DNA from: Hemileia vastatrix | Lineage: Eukaryota; Basidiomycota; Pucciniomycetes; Pucciniales; Zaghouaniaceae | Reading direction: 5' to 3' | Length of the DNA: 64,000 nucleotides | Assembly (NCBI GenBank): GCA_030280995.1 | Contig: JASXTE010000014.1 | Location: 23,965,150-24,029,149, forward strand | In this document: positions 45,374-57,924 of the stretch, one piece after another | Layout: every line of letters begins with the position of its first letter | How positions within the stretch are numbered: position 1 is the first letter of the stretch | Notes under the pieces: model-generated | The model's database searches: none | Told to the model about the DNA's origin: nothing | The model's input: the letters and a program-made list of their open reading frames with translations, nothing else | Position numbers and translations under genes: made by a program

Positions 45374-48300
45374 ATAAATAAAGGTACACAAGTTGTATAC
45401 ATAAGTGAAAATTATGATAAAATACAATATATGCCATTATAACACCTTATCCACACGCATATATCCACCTTTTAAAATTTCTATGTACTTAATTATAAGT
45501 TTTAATATGCTAGTGTGATCTTAAGAACCTTAAATATAAGGATACATGATTTTTAAGGAGAGTTAAAGCTGTTGTTTTCATTGTTTTATGTAAAAAAGAA
45601 GAAATGCGTTTTAAATAACTTAAAAGTTGAATATATGTGCTATAAATTTACTAATTTTAAAAAAACACCTCTAAAGATCAACCTTTCTTAATTATGCCTA
45701 TTGATTTGGATACTCAAATGCATAAAAATAACACTTTTAAAATTTGATGTTTTTTATGCCAGAAATGGCTTCTGTGTACTGGCCACATAGTGCCTGCATT
45801 TTTCCATGTGAATAGCTTCATTTTAAGCAACGTTAGCTTTTTTTCACTATAATTACTCCACATTCTATTCCCACTGTAGGGAAACACACTAAAATAGGCA
45901 ATAGGAATTTATTTAGCATCCTAATTTAATTAGAGGGGCATTGACTTTATTAAATGCACTGATTTCATTAATAACTTCAAGCTTGGCCCCATTAATTCAC
46001 TAACATGCTTAAATTTTCCTAAATTAGTCAAGTATTTACCCATGCAAGCACCTGCCAAGGACTGCATGTAGTTACCCCTCATCTCACACCTTTTTTTGGG
46101 TTTCTCAGTGGCTTCTCAGTCAATATTTGCTATTTTTGATGGAGATTTAATGTAGTATATTGTCATAATTAGCCTCATAATTTCTATTTTTGATCCCCCT
46201 TAATATTGTGTAATATTTAGTTTTATTATTTTGTTTTTATTTCTTTATTTTAAGATATTACATGCATATACTCTCTTTTTTTCTTATTCTTTATTTTTGA
46301 TGGATTATCCCTATTACTTCAGTATTTTGGAGGGTGATATCATTCTCATTATGTTATTAGTACTTCTTTATGTTATTAAAAATGTGTATTAGCTAGAATG
46401 AGGCGTCATTAGCCTTGTATAAGACTGGTAAATCAAGGGTTCATTGGAGAATCATTGGCACAGGGGGGAAAAAATGAGGACTTGCAATCAAGTCGTTTTT
46501 CAGGTCTTCTGGAGTAATCTTTGGAGTAATCTTTTGGGGGTGGGTATGAGTGAGAAAATTTCAAGTAAATATTTTGAAAATTCTTTTCTACTTCCTCCCT
46601 CTTTTTGTTCCTTGAAATCATGACCTTAAGAAAGAAGAAAATAAATTAATTCTTTTTTCAATGTTGATGAATCTTGCATATCTTAAAAGAGACATACTAT
46701 AGTTATATAAATATCCATCTAAAATAATCAAAATATATTCATACTGAACTTATTTCATGGACACACAATAAATATTTAATATAGATGTAAAGGACATATT
46801 AAACTTTGATGCACATTTCATTTTCAGTATTTATTGATCATCTTTATTAAAAATGAATTTATGATAAAAATTTATTAAATTTTATATAAAATATTGATTA
46901 TCTACTTATTTTGTGCATGAGGAGCTGTAAAAGAATATTATAGTTCTGCTCATGAATTTTTAATTTATAAATATATATTTAATTATCTGGTGCTATGATT
47001 CAACTGCTATGTCTTCTATTACAGAGGTAGGAAAAAAAAGAAAGATGTTATATCCCCAAAAAATATTTTTTACAAAAAAATAACTACAGCTTTTTATTCA
47101 TGATTTTATATCTATCATACATCAAATTTTGTAAAAAAAAATATTTGTGACCTGAAATGACATTTTTTTAGAAAAAAAAATCATATTAGTTGTTAATTTT
47201 TGAAAAATGAGAAAAATAAACATACTTATCCCCTTGATGATTCAGAAAAGTTTTTTTTTTGCAAAATATTCTGAATAATAAAAGTGGAAAAAACTACAAT
47301 ATCATACCACATAAAATTCTTTAAATTTAATGGAATATTTTAAAAAGATTTTTATAAAGTAATAGACTCATTAGCAATTTTTCACTTTCAATTTTTCTTT
47401 GTTTTCTATGAAGTTTGGTTTTTCTGTTTTTCTCATCTTGCATTTTTAATTCTTTAATAAACTTCAGTATGTGACATGCTTTTGATACCAATATCTTGTT
47501 TAAAGTTAGTGTAACAAGTGATTTTGAGGATTTAATTGTAAAAAATTGATTTATTTAAATTTTTTTCCCATGGTTTGAAGTGCTAGATATGGTGTTCACT
47601 AATTTTTCACCACATTTATTTTATATTCTTTTTTCTTTTTTCTCCTTTTCAAATTATTTTTACCTAACTCAGAAATTTTTTCTTATCAGAATTCACAAGT
47701 TCTACTATTACTTCTGCATAAATCATAAATTAAGGCATCTTGATGTAGTTGATGCATCACATTTTGTTTGTTCCAATAAAATATTTACATTAGTTAAGTT
47801 TTTTTAACAATTTTGTGGTGATAATTCATCACCTCTATTTATTTATTTTTTTTGGTGGATGAAAAAAATGGAATATGAGGTGAAGAATTATATAAGGTGA
47901 ATTCAAAAATGTTTTTCAAAAATTCAGTCAGCTTAGAAATTTTTTTATTAAATGATAGTCTTGCCAAAATACATATACCAGGAAAATACTTTATCTTTAA
48001 GGCAAATTTTTTTTAAAAAAAATGAATCATTGTATTGGGTAGTCTTAAATTTAATTTTCTATATAATGTCTTTACTATTTAAATTAAATATGCGGAGGAA
48101 GAAATCACTTTTAAAATTCCTGTAACAGCTCCTCTGTATCCTCCTTTTTTCCCTTTTTAATCCCCTCTTTTGCCCCTGCAGGTGCCCCCCTGCTGGCGCT
48201 TGAGTTACTCAATGGGGTGTTAAATCTCTTCTACTTACACAATTTTTTTTACCTCTTGAACCCCCTCCTTCTCTATCAATTTTCCTTTTTTTTCCCTACA

Positions 48301-48545
48301 AGCCCTCCTTTTAAATTTATTTATAACAATACTCATTGTCTTTTTCATCCTCTGAAATTACTCATTTTCTATACTAGCCCCTTGCCCCACCCAATATTTT
48401 TCCCTTCACTCTACTGTCTTACACAGTCCCTTACATCCCCCCAGCTTCATTAAAAAAAGGTCTTTAGAAACCTTATATTATATGTGATTCAGTTTTATAA
48501 TGCACTGAGTTAAAGAGAAGAAAAAAGTGGAATGAAAATACTGAG
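45374..48545. other. AT-rich DNA without a supported gene
   Basis: Read in all frames it gives only short, low-complexity ORFs. From about 48120 to 48480 the + strand is strongly pyrimidine-rich. I see no mobile-element ends here. Confidence 0.5.
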
Positions 48546-48692
48546 GTCACGTGCAAGGAAGTGTCGCCGCGACACTTTCCTGCACGTGACTTGTGTTTTC
48601 AAGGCCCAGAGTCAATTTTTTGGGTGAAGGGGAGGAAAAAAACTGAGATCACATGCAGCTAAGTGATGCTGCAACACTTTGATGCACGTGAC
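48546..48692. repeat. Duplicated CACGTG hairpin
   Basis: 48546-48590 is an inverted repeat with 22-nt arms (two mismatches) that start GTCACGTGCA. 48647-48692 is a decayed copy with the same flanks (ACTGAG before, GTGACTTG after). The unit is thus duplicated with a period of about 101 bp. It may be an internal part of a foldback-like element: segments near 48454-48478 and 48763-48785 are also inverted copies of one another. Confidence 0.7.
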
Positions 48693-50450
48693 TTGAAACT
48701 TTAAATGAGTAAGTACAAAATACTTTAGAGGGTTGTTATAAAACATCAGGCCGAATGAAAAAAAGAGTTTCTAAAGAACTTTTACCATAAAATGTGGGGG
48801 TGTGAGAGTGTAATTTGGTGACAAGCAGGATTTATGGGGGCAAGCTGGGAAAGGCCGGTGGAGAAAAACGTAAAATGTAGAGGTGCAATAGGAATCCTGA
48901 GGGTGAAAAAAAAGATCTTTGCAGGGGTAAATGAGGGATTGTAAAGAAGTGGGGGGTAATTCAAGCAGAAAAAATAGGATTTGGGGGGTAGAAAGGGGAA
49001 TTCAAGACAGTGAAAAATTGGGGAAGTGTGATCTTTGCAAAAAAAAATGTATGGGATTTATGCAACTGGGAGAGGACACACTGGGGGATGATAGTTAAAC
49101 ATATAGAACGGAGTGTATATAAGAGTACAAAGTAGGATACAATGAATTCTTTCAAGGTTTTTTTGGTTTTATTATTAGTGGAGCACAAAGAGTGAGTGGA
49201 GAAAGATTTTATAACTAAGGGGGGTAGATTTTCTTTTATTAATCTACCTGAGGTCAAAAAATAAAAAATTGGCCTCAAAGAATGGGAAAGAAATCATCCA
49301 CTCTTGTTGAAAATTTATATTAAAAATGACATAAATTTAAAAAAAAAATTAACATGCCTATGGAATCTGGCCAATATTTTCTTTCATTATTCATGAATAA
49401 TGGATATAAAATTTAGATGAAAAATAAATATTTTTTTCATTAAATTTGAGCAATAATTTTTACTTTGTACTAATTATTTTTCATTTTCTACATATTTCAA
49501 TATTTCATTATGTGGAAGTGGGTTGAAGTACATATAGTATGGAAATTTGAACCAGATAATATGTGTAAAAAAAAGAGTTGAACAAATATAAATATTTTTT
49601 GGAACTTAAGAAGTCTATAATAATCAAAATAAAAATAATTTAAAGTGGCCAAAAATTTTATATAAATTAATAAAAAATATTATCAGAACATATATTAAGA
49701 AATGAAATTGAAAAAATTAATAATGGTCTATTTTAAAGAAATGAGATAAACTTCTTTGATTTTATCATGCATCAGACCTGTATATAGCATCAAAAATTTG
49801 TAAAAAAGATGAGTTTAAGCCTACCCAGAATTATAACCAGGTTACAACAAGGTTAGTCCAAAATTCAAAAAAACGACTCAACTAACAGTCCTACTTTTTT
49901 CCCCCCTGTGTGGGTATAAAAGGAGGGGGTTTTTGGTTTTGTTTTCTACATTCTTTATCATTAAAATCAAATTATATAACCAATACAATTAAAATACATA
50001 TCAATAGTGCTTATAAACTCATTGAAAAGTATATGAATTATTACATCTAATTTTCTACCAACTATAAGATTGTAACGCATATATAATTAGTGAGATTTAT
50101 ATTACTGAGATCCTTATATTGAATTAAATTTTAATACTTATTGAATTTTTACTACATTATTTATATAGGAACATTAAAATCTTCTAAAAAATAGACTTTT
50201 CAAGCTATTTTACCTTTCTGTACTTGAACTCAGCCTGAAAATTGGGAACCTTTCCTCAAGAATTCTGTTGGTTATCTTTCAGTAAGTAAAAATTCAAAAA
50301 AATGTTGAAAGTAAATAGAATCCCTATAGGATATTTGGATAATTACAGCAGGTTGGGGTCACTTATATAGTAATTTCAAAAAAAAGCCCTGTTATATAAT
50401 AAAACTGTGATATTGAATCAACAATTTTACCACTAATTTAACATAAAAAG
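48693..50450. other. AT-rich DNA without a supported gene
   Basis: The + strand is purine-rich from about 48780 to 49290, the mirror of the pyrimidine-rich stretch before the hairpins. A TATAAAAGG motif lies near 49915, but no gene follows it. Confidence 0.45.
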
Positions 50451-51627
50451 TGTCAGCCTAGATATCCCTAGGACTGAGTACTTCTTATGCTTAAAATAAG
50501 ATAACCTTAAGTACATTAAGCTTATCTCTTAAAAATAAGGTTAAAACAGTTATATATATGATTGTTATACATATATATATAATTATTACACTATTATATA
50601 ACTTATAGTAGTTTAAATAGCTTATCCATAGCCTAATAATACTTATTAAGTTGTTAATGGAGTCAAAATATACTTATCTTAAGTGATATTAAGTAATTAT
50701 GGACATACATAAGCTTAAATTTATACATAAAGCTCATATTCAGTGAAATATGCAGTATATTATGTATATTTAGGTCTATAAGTGGGTTTTAGCCTCTTAA
50801 TAGCGTATGAGCTTTGTTTTTCTGCTTAATTTAGGTCATATGGACAAAATCAGTGGATTCACAACGCCTACAGAAGCATAGACATCTATATCAGATGCAT
50901 ACACTCAGTTTGGACAACTTAATCTGCTTCCTTGGATGGATATTCACGGATTTATGGGTTGGGAGGTCATTGCTGGGTTAATGTGGATGCTTGGGGATGT
51001 TATTGGGGGCTTGGAAACTTCATTGGTTTCCTTTATATGCTTTGGGTCTCATTAAATCTCTTTTGGATTACTTATTTTACCTGTTTCTTTATGGTATCCG
51101 CTTTTATCTGGATTTTCTAATTATGTTTTGGGTCTGTGTTATCATTAATTGTGATGGAGGGTCCTTACTGGAGGTCTGGGTGTTGAATATGCTTGAAGTG
51201 GACGCCATGGGGAGATGATGGGCCCTCACAGTGCTGTAATTGCCAGGGATAGCAGTGAAATCATCTGGATTGAAGGTCTGTGCACTCCAGGGGATTTGGG
51301 TATAAGTAAGAAGGGATTTTGACGGTTATTTATCATCATTCACCTACTAAAATTCAAACAAACACTAAATTACAATTATTAGCATTTAGAAATATATTAT
51401 AAAGCTATTATAAATTGATATTATCTTTATATAAGCTATAACTATATTTTATTCATCTATTTTCCACCACTAGCATGCATTTAAATCCAAGTATTGAGAG
51501 TTTTATTTGAGTATAACTATTTTATTAGTCTTCCCCTGAGGTTTAATCACTAAATCATTTATCAATAAGTAGTAGGACCATAAATAAATACCATTATATC
51601 ATACTTATATACTAGAATATACTGACA
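50451..51627 (+). repeat. 5' LTR of element E
   Basis: The 1177-bp LTR begins TGTCAGCCTAG and ends ACTGACA. It matches 27235-28412. The leader 51628-52019 behind it has no gene, and I could not identify a primer site. Confidence 0.9.
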
Positions 51628-52019
51628 AAAATAGTTATTAGTGCGAGTCTGTCAATAGACCAATTAGTTTTGTGATCTTTGCAGATGATAAACCAGATAG
51701 TAAAAACTTATTAATTATTTTCTTTTAAACAAGACTCTTAATCCCTTTTTATTGGTTTGTAAAACTCATTCAATATTTAGAAAGAATATTACAGAAAAAT
51801 TTTCTTTTTTAAGTATAAAAACATGGCTACATATTGTAGACCAGTTATATCAAGTGACCACATAAAAGCAAATTTGACTTTTGGCACTTATAAATTCACT
51901 TAATACATAAAATTTAGCAATTAAAATGTCTTCAGTAGTGTTAATTAATACTGATAAAACTCCTTTTTGAAGTTTTAATAACTCATATTTCCAATCTTTG
52001 ATTTAAATTCCACATAAAA

Positions 52020-52642
52020 ATGTGTGAAAACATAGAAAATGTGAGTAGTAAGGTAAATTCTTATAAGCTGAGACCTAGAGCTGAAAAAACTGTTTCAGGA
52101 CACTCAAATGGAGGATGTCTCTCCTTAAAACAGCAAATTCCAACAGATGTCTCTGGAAGAAAGGGAAAGGCTTTTAGAATAAGTATCAATAAAGAAAACA
52201 AAAAATACCTTACAAGAACAAATTCACTCCCTCTCAACACTTCTAAATACCCTCACAATAAAAGTCAAAAACATGCTGGACCAAACAAAAAATTTGGAAA
52301 AGAGAGATGCAAAGGGTTTCATAGAAGTCAATCAAGCTCTAGTAGAATTAAAATCCCTACCGACCACAGTTGTATCAAACCCTTCCATGGTGGCAACAGA
52401 AGCACCTCCAGCCCAAGAGGAGGATCAAAAGATCATTGTCAGAAAATTGAAATGGGACTGGTACTCCCAAAACTACAACAACCCTCCACATCAGGGCTCC
52501 AGAAGTCACCCTTACAGGGGAAAGGCAAGGAGAGGCAGGGTAAATGGAATAAGACCTTGGTATGTCATCCATCTTCTCATGATCAATTATATGATGCTAA
52601 CAATGAATTACTCATAGTTAATGAGATTGATAGGGATTTATT
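52020..52642 (+). pseudogene. Gag N-terminal part of element E
   Basis: The open frame from ATG 52020 is basic and Ser-rich and runs into the Gag frame (VNEIDRDLL) until element T interrupts it at 52643. It continues after T at about 57928 (NIIDKDLKDYSFENRILNLS). Part of it (52273-52617) overlaps the ORF0 frame, so the reading before 52560 is uncertain. Confidence 0.6.
52273..52617 (+). CDS. Conserved upstream ORF (ORF0) and intron-like end, element E
   Basis: The frame has KLKWDWYSQNYNNPPHQGSR and SHPYRGK, then RPW, the same motif order as in A and C. Directly after RPW begins an intron-like segment 52560-52617 (58 nt): GTATGT start, GCTAAC 22 nt before the end, CATAG end. The flank after it is similar to A and C. 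This copy has no stop within the ORF0 frame before the intron-like segment. Confidence 0.5.
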   Translation: MLDQTKNLEKRDAKGFIEVNQALVELKSLPTTVVSNPSMVATEAPPAQEEDQKIIVRKLKWDWYSQNYNNPPHQGSRSHPYRGKARRGRVNGIRPWYVIHLLMINYMMLTMNYS

Positions 52643-53110
52643 AAGGGTTATAAATGTTCAAGGATCCAAAATTTTTGATCCGGAATTTTTTTTCCCAGGA
52701 TCAGACATTATTAATTGCAGAAGATTCTTATCCACTAGCCCTAGGGCAAGTGGATAAGGAAGCAAGATAATGCATTATCCCACCTCTTATACCCCAATAT
52801 CCATTCCTAATTCCTGACCCCAAACTCATCACATCCATGATGGATTTGTAAGCAAGTCACATGACATAAAATTGTGGATGCAATCCTTATGTATGTCATC
52901 ACTCTTTGATACTTAATTTTGGTGGCAAACACATAACATTTTTTCTCATCTTTATGTGTCTCTTCACTCTATGATGCTTAATTTTTGTGGCAAACACATA
53001 ACATTATTTTCTATCTACACAACCCATCTTCTTATTTGGTGGCAAATTCCCACTTCCCACTTCCCACTCATCACCTAAACCTTCTACCGACAACCTTTTC
53101 TACTGAAAAT

Positions 53111-53360
53111 AATGAAGCACCTCTCTAGTAGGAAGCAACTTCACACAGCTATGAATGCTATCACTTTAGTTTTAGATGCTGACTCTGACTCTGACTCTGG
53201 GTTGGAAGACACTATAGCTTATATGTCTTCTCAATGATCTTTATGAAGAAGAGGATCCCAAACCTGCACCAGCTTTCCCCTCCCTTGAATCACAAAACAT
53301 TCTTTCCACCAGCATATTCTCTGTCATTATTCCAACCACCCTCCAAAACTTTGAAGCATA
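53111..53360 (+). pseudogene. Possible N-terminal transposase fragment of element T
   Basis: ATG at 53111 opens a short frame with an Asp/Ser run (DADSDSDSDSGLED). It stops at 53235-53237 and continues one frame over with DLYEEEDPKPAPAF to a TAA near 53360. Acidic N-termini of this kind occur in fungal Harbinger-like transposases, but nothing catalytic follows. Weak call. Confidence 0.3.
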
Positions 53361-53929
53361 ACCGTTTTAATTTTTTTTTCATACTCTCTAGATTTTCAGC
53401 TTGTGTCCTTTATTCACTTGGTTTGGTATTTTTTTTTTGAATATTCATTTTTATTTTGAATTTACACTGAATGTCTCTTTTTTTGGATGTCTCATTTGTT
53501 TTCATTCACCAGCTCAACATAAAATCACATATTTTCTGCAATTGCATTATTTTTTACTGTTTCTTTTTTCATTCATCCCTCATATCCTTTTCCTCTTCTC
53601 CTCCAACATCTCTCAAACAATTTGGTTTCATTTATTTTCTCATCTCATCTCTCCAGGTAAGTTATTTTATTCATTTTTTTGCTTGCCAACTATATTTTTT
53701 TTCTTTTTTTTCTTTTTTTTCTTTCTTTTTTGTATGTAAATTTTCTTTTAAGTGGTTATTTTTGATTTTTATTGTAAAATTAACCTTTTTTTCTTTCCCA
53801 CTTTTCTCTCTTTTTTAGCTCCATCACCCTACTCATCATTCCTCCTTGGAATAGTCACTATCCCCCATTTCCCATACTTCACTTTTTTTTGGTTCCATCT
53901 CATTAAAACACATACATTGCACATTCTTT

Positions 53930-54840
53930 ATGCATTTCACTTACTCCATATTCAATTTCCCCCAAATTCCAACATCATTCTTTCTTGCTCTATTTTTTCT
54001 ACTTTTCAATCAAGGTAAGTTTTATCTCCTTTTTTATAACTAAATGATATCTTTTTTCTTCTATGAAAATTTCATACTTAAATATATTCCTGACTCTTAT
54101 CTGGATAAAAGTGGACTTATTAAACTCTTCTTGTTCTCATCTCCATTACAACTTTTCAAGTTTTTGTAAAATTTTAAAAGTCATACTCAAAATTAGTGTT
54201 AAGTTTATTTGAATCTAATGATCTTGTTACTGAAGATTCTCCTGATGGCTAAATTTCATTTCCCACAAACAGATTTGAATTTGGTTCAGTGGTTGCTGAG
54301 ATATTGACTTTTAAATTTGAGCCTTTTTTTCCCAATTTAATTTTTTATTTCATATTTTTATGTAATAACTTAGGGTTAGGTTTATTTAAATCACATGTCC
54401 TTTAACTGAAGATTCTCCTGAAGCCTATCTTTCATTTCCCACAAACATGTTTGAATTTGGTTTAGTGGTTGCTGAGAGTTTGACCTTAAAAGTTGAGCCT
54501 TTTTTCCAAATGTTACTTAATTTATTTTCTCTTTATATTGCATAATTAGAGAACAAAGCTTCTGAAACTCTTATCTGATGATTATTTAGGATTATATGTC
54601 CATCTTGTTGGAATTTTTATCATCAATTTTCAAATTTTTGTGCAATTTCGAAAATCAGAGTCAAAATCAGGGTTAAGTTTATTCAAATCTTATGTTCTTT
54701 TAGCTGAAGATTCCTCTGAAGCCTAACTTTTATTTCCTATAAATGGATTTGAATTCGGTTAAGTGGTTGCTGAGATATTGACCTTTAAAGTTGAGCCTTT
54801 TTTCTAAATTTCATTTAATTTATTTCATTTTTAGGCCAGG
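53930..54840 (+). repeat. Tandem monomers in element T
   Basis: Three units (about 54140-54370, 54370-54630 and 54630-54840) share GCTGAAGATTC, a GTGGTTGCTGAGATATTGAC block and AGTTGAGCC. The segment before them (from 53930) matches 29190-29400. Poly-T/pyrimidine tracts at 53694-53735 precede the set. The rest of T between 54841 and 56292 is AT-rich with no gene. Confidence 0.75.
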
Positions 54841-56292
54841 ATTTGTTAAAGGCTATTCTCTTGGTATGTCTGATAATTTATTTTTGATTCTTAAAAATCA
54901 TGTCACTCATTTTATTTCCATAGGCATCTATTCTTTACTTAAAAAAAGTTTCTCAAGTTCATCACCAAACAACCAAAGCTCCACCTGGCTTAGAATCTTG
55001 TCAAAAGTTCACATATTTTGGATGTTCATATAAAATCAGTCAAAAATTAATCCACAGAATATACAAGGTAAAAAAATAAGGTAAATTTAACAAATATATA
55101 AAAACTTTAAAAATTCTGTGAATAATTTACTCACTTTGGCTGTTCTTTTCAAATCAGTAGGGAGCTGGTCAATAGGATTGATAAGTTATGAGAAAAAGTT
55201 GAGGTAAAACAAAAAATATCAAATAGAAAGAAAAAGTATGGGGTGTAATATAGGTTGTCAAATTTTATTTTAATTTCACAAATTAACATTTTACAAGTCA
55301 TATATGATACTCTACTCATATAAATTAATGAGCCATTTTCTGTGTGTTTTATAATTGTAATCATGAGGAAATTTGTTTTTCTCATGAGGTTCATGTATAC
55401 ATTTGTTATTGATTTCATTGAATTTGGTCACAGACAATTTCTACTCACATTTTTACTTGAATTTTCATTTATATAGGTTTGTAAATTATCTTATAAGACT
55501 TGTTTACATGCTAATTTATGCAATGAACATAAATTTTGGCAATCTATGCCCCTACTTCAATAAAACACAGGGGAGTGTATTGCCATTTTTTTTCATAATT
55601 TTTTTTCTATCTTAGAAAAAAAAGGTGATCCCCACACCCTGTTATAGTAAACAGCAGGGGAGGGTATTGCCAAAAAAAATTTTGACATAAATCATTTTTA
55701 ATTCATTGTCTTGTAACTGAATTTTGGCGTTTTCCAATTGTAATTGATTATTTTTGAATTTTTCATCACTCTCTCATTGAATCCTAACCTTTCTTCCTCT
55801 CCAAATCTAAATGATCTTTCTCAATTTATAATAATTATTCTTCCTTTTATTGCAAATGAAACTACTTCTTTTCCTTAAAAAGTAGTTGACATTCTGCAGT
55901 TTTTTCATGAGGTTCCAACTTAATGATTTCAATTTGCCCTTGTTCTTTTTCTGCAAAAAGTTTAACTTTTAAGATTAAGAGAGATAAATTAAGAAAAAAA
56001 TTTTAATCATAACAAAAATAAAAAATGTATGAGTTTTTTAAATTTTTTCAAAAAAAAAATCATCTAGAATCAAGACCTTTAAAAAGTCAGCACATATGAA
56101 ATTATCACCAAAAAGAAATAAAACAAAATTTATTTAACCAAACAAACAAATAATCTAAAATGTTGAAATAAAATGTTTCACATCTCAGTGAGGAGTGTGT
56201 GCCAAGATTGATTATTAGCTTTAATGCATTCTATCAAGAAAAATTTGTAAACAAAATAAAAAAAACTAGTTATAAAACATTTTCATTAAGAA

Positions 56293-57460
56293 TTAAATTT
56301 CCTCAATAGATTTATTAGCTTTAATACATTGTCTCAAGAAATCTTTATTTTTTGAGCCATCTTCAAGTTGATACTTGAGTTTTATTTGATCCAATAGGAA
56401 ATTGTACTCTAGAGCCTTCTCCCCTTTCTTTATCTCAAATTTCTTCACCTCCAAGTCATGTGCCATCTCATCCCTATTTAAGGAAAGCTCCAAGTCATTC
56501 TCCTCCAAGTCTTGTACCCTCCCATCTCTCTGTAAAGAAAGCTCAACTTTCTTCTCCTCAAAGTCTTGTGCCCTATCATCCCTTTGTAAAGAGAGCTTGT
56601 ATTTTTTCTTTGAAATTTGAGAGTATATCATGCAACTTCAACTTTACCTAGAGTGAAAAGGAATATTAACAAAAGAAAAGAAAATCTCACTTAATTATTA
56701 AGATGTATCCTATCACTTATCAGATTCATGTTTCTCCGGAAAATCATCAATGGAAGAAAAAGGGGTTTGGGAAAAACTATCTCTGTCTCGCTTTCTATGA
56801 CTGTTGAAATTCAAAGTAGCTGATGTTCTTTTATTTTTATTTGAGGTAACATTTTCCTCTTCATCATTGATTCTAGCTTCAGACTCACTTGCTTGAGGAT
56901 CCTGGGTTTTTTCATTAGCCTTTTTAGAAATGAAAAAATAAAACAACTAGACAAGAAATAAAAACTTACTAGATTGGGATCATGTTGGTTTATATCATCA
57001 TAAGGATCTATTGGAAAGATATCTAGATTTGTTGAATTTAGAACAGGGGAGGCTTAAGTGGAGGAAGAGGATGGGAAAGGATTTCTTTCAACATCATGTT
57101 TGGAGATAGAATCTTCACTATCCAAAATGTTGGCAGGCTTAACATAAGCTTTCTCTCCAAAAATATCATCCATCTCTTTAAAGTATGGACATAAAGTTTC
57201 AAGTTTATAATCTATGTATTTTATGCCCTTACCGATATCAATGTCAGTAATACCAAAACCAGTAGAAAGTGAAAGAGTCTTTGCCTTATTGTATTTGGCT
57301 CAGTAATTCTTGAAATGTTCAGAAATCTGTTTAGGTAAAAGATAAATCCTTCCCTTTGTCTTATTTTGTAATTCATTGGACATTAGAAGATAGCCATTTA
57401 CTTTGATGCAGAGGGTCATCCTACTTTATTTGCATTCTCAGTACCAAAACAAGAATCATA
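56293..57460 (-). pseudogene. Myb/SANT-like protein gene of element T (broken)
   Basis: On the minus strand the readable order is: FGTENANKVG, LQNKTKGRIYLLPKQISEHF, then STGFGITDIDIGKGIKYID and CPYFKEMDDIFGEKAYVKP (57420-57090). An intron at about 56972-56923 (GTAAGT start) joins to ANEKTQDPQASESEA (56922-56713). A C-terminal coiled region (56631-56293) follows. The TGFG...LCP...M...FGE pattern is what I know from fungal Myb/SANT-like proteins linked to Harbinger-type elements. The coiled part has three 17-residue repeats (LSLQRD, then QDLEE-like). Lesions are TGA where Trp is expected (near 57298) and TAA near 57055. The last exon join is unresolved. Confidence 0.55.
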
Positions 57461-57924
57461 ATTAGTTTTTATTTTTCAGCCAGTTGATAAGTATGAGTGA
57501 TCATCTTTTTTGGTTGAAAAGTCTTTGATTTCTCAGCTGAGCGGGGGAAAGAGGAATTAATGGGATTTGAAGAAAAACTGGGGGAAGGATGCCTTTGAGA
57601 AGATCTATGATGATGGGGAATGTTGAGATATTTGAAGATTAAAAGGAGAAGAAAAAACAGATCAGATGGGGAGGGGTTTTGAATGGAAATGAATAGACAG
57701 GATGGGAGTGCACAGCAAGGTAGGTAGGCTGGCACATCCAGAAAGTTGTCCAAGAGGTTGTTATGAAAAATTGAGGATTAAAATGTTGGATAGAGGTGAA
57801 CATTGACACATAAAAGGTCTAATAACCCAATTGTTAGAAAAAATAATTGTGGAAGATAATTGGGTCATAATAATTTTTATCCACAATTAAATTAATTGCG
57901 TATTGGTCAACATTGATACCCCCT

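Larger units (their letters stand above)
52643..57924. mobile_element. Element T: 5.3-kb TIR DNA transposon, non-autonomous
   Basis: The left end is AAGGGTTATAAATGTTCAAG, and the right end reversed is AGGGGGTATCAATGTTGACC. ATT flanks both sides (52640-52642, 57925-57927). Terminal DNA of both ends is matched in the small element 11432-11888. Inside are a + strand fragment that may be the start of a transposase (53111-53360), a repeat block (53930-54840) and a minus-strand gene like Myb/SANT proteins (56293-57460). The 3-bp duplication and the two-gene plan fit PIF/Harbinger, but no DDE domain is visible. Confidence 0.75.

Noticed and set aside
49910..49930. TATAAAAGG as a gene promoter
   Set aside because: No ORF or gene-like segment follows before the E LTR.
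53690..53740. Poly-T tract as the tail of a reversed LINE or SINE
   Set aside because: No RT domain, box motifs or target duplication next to it.
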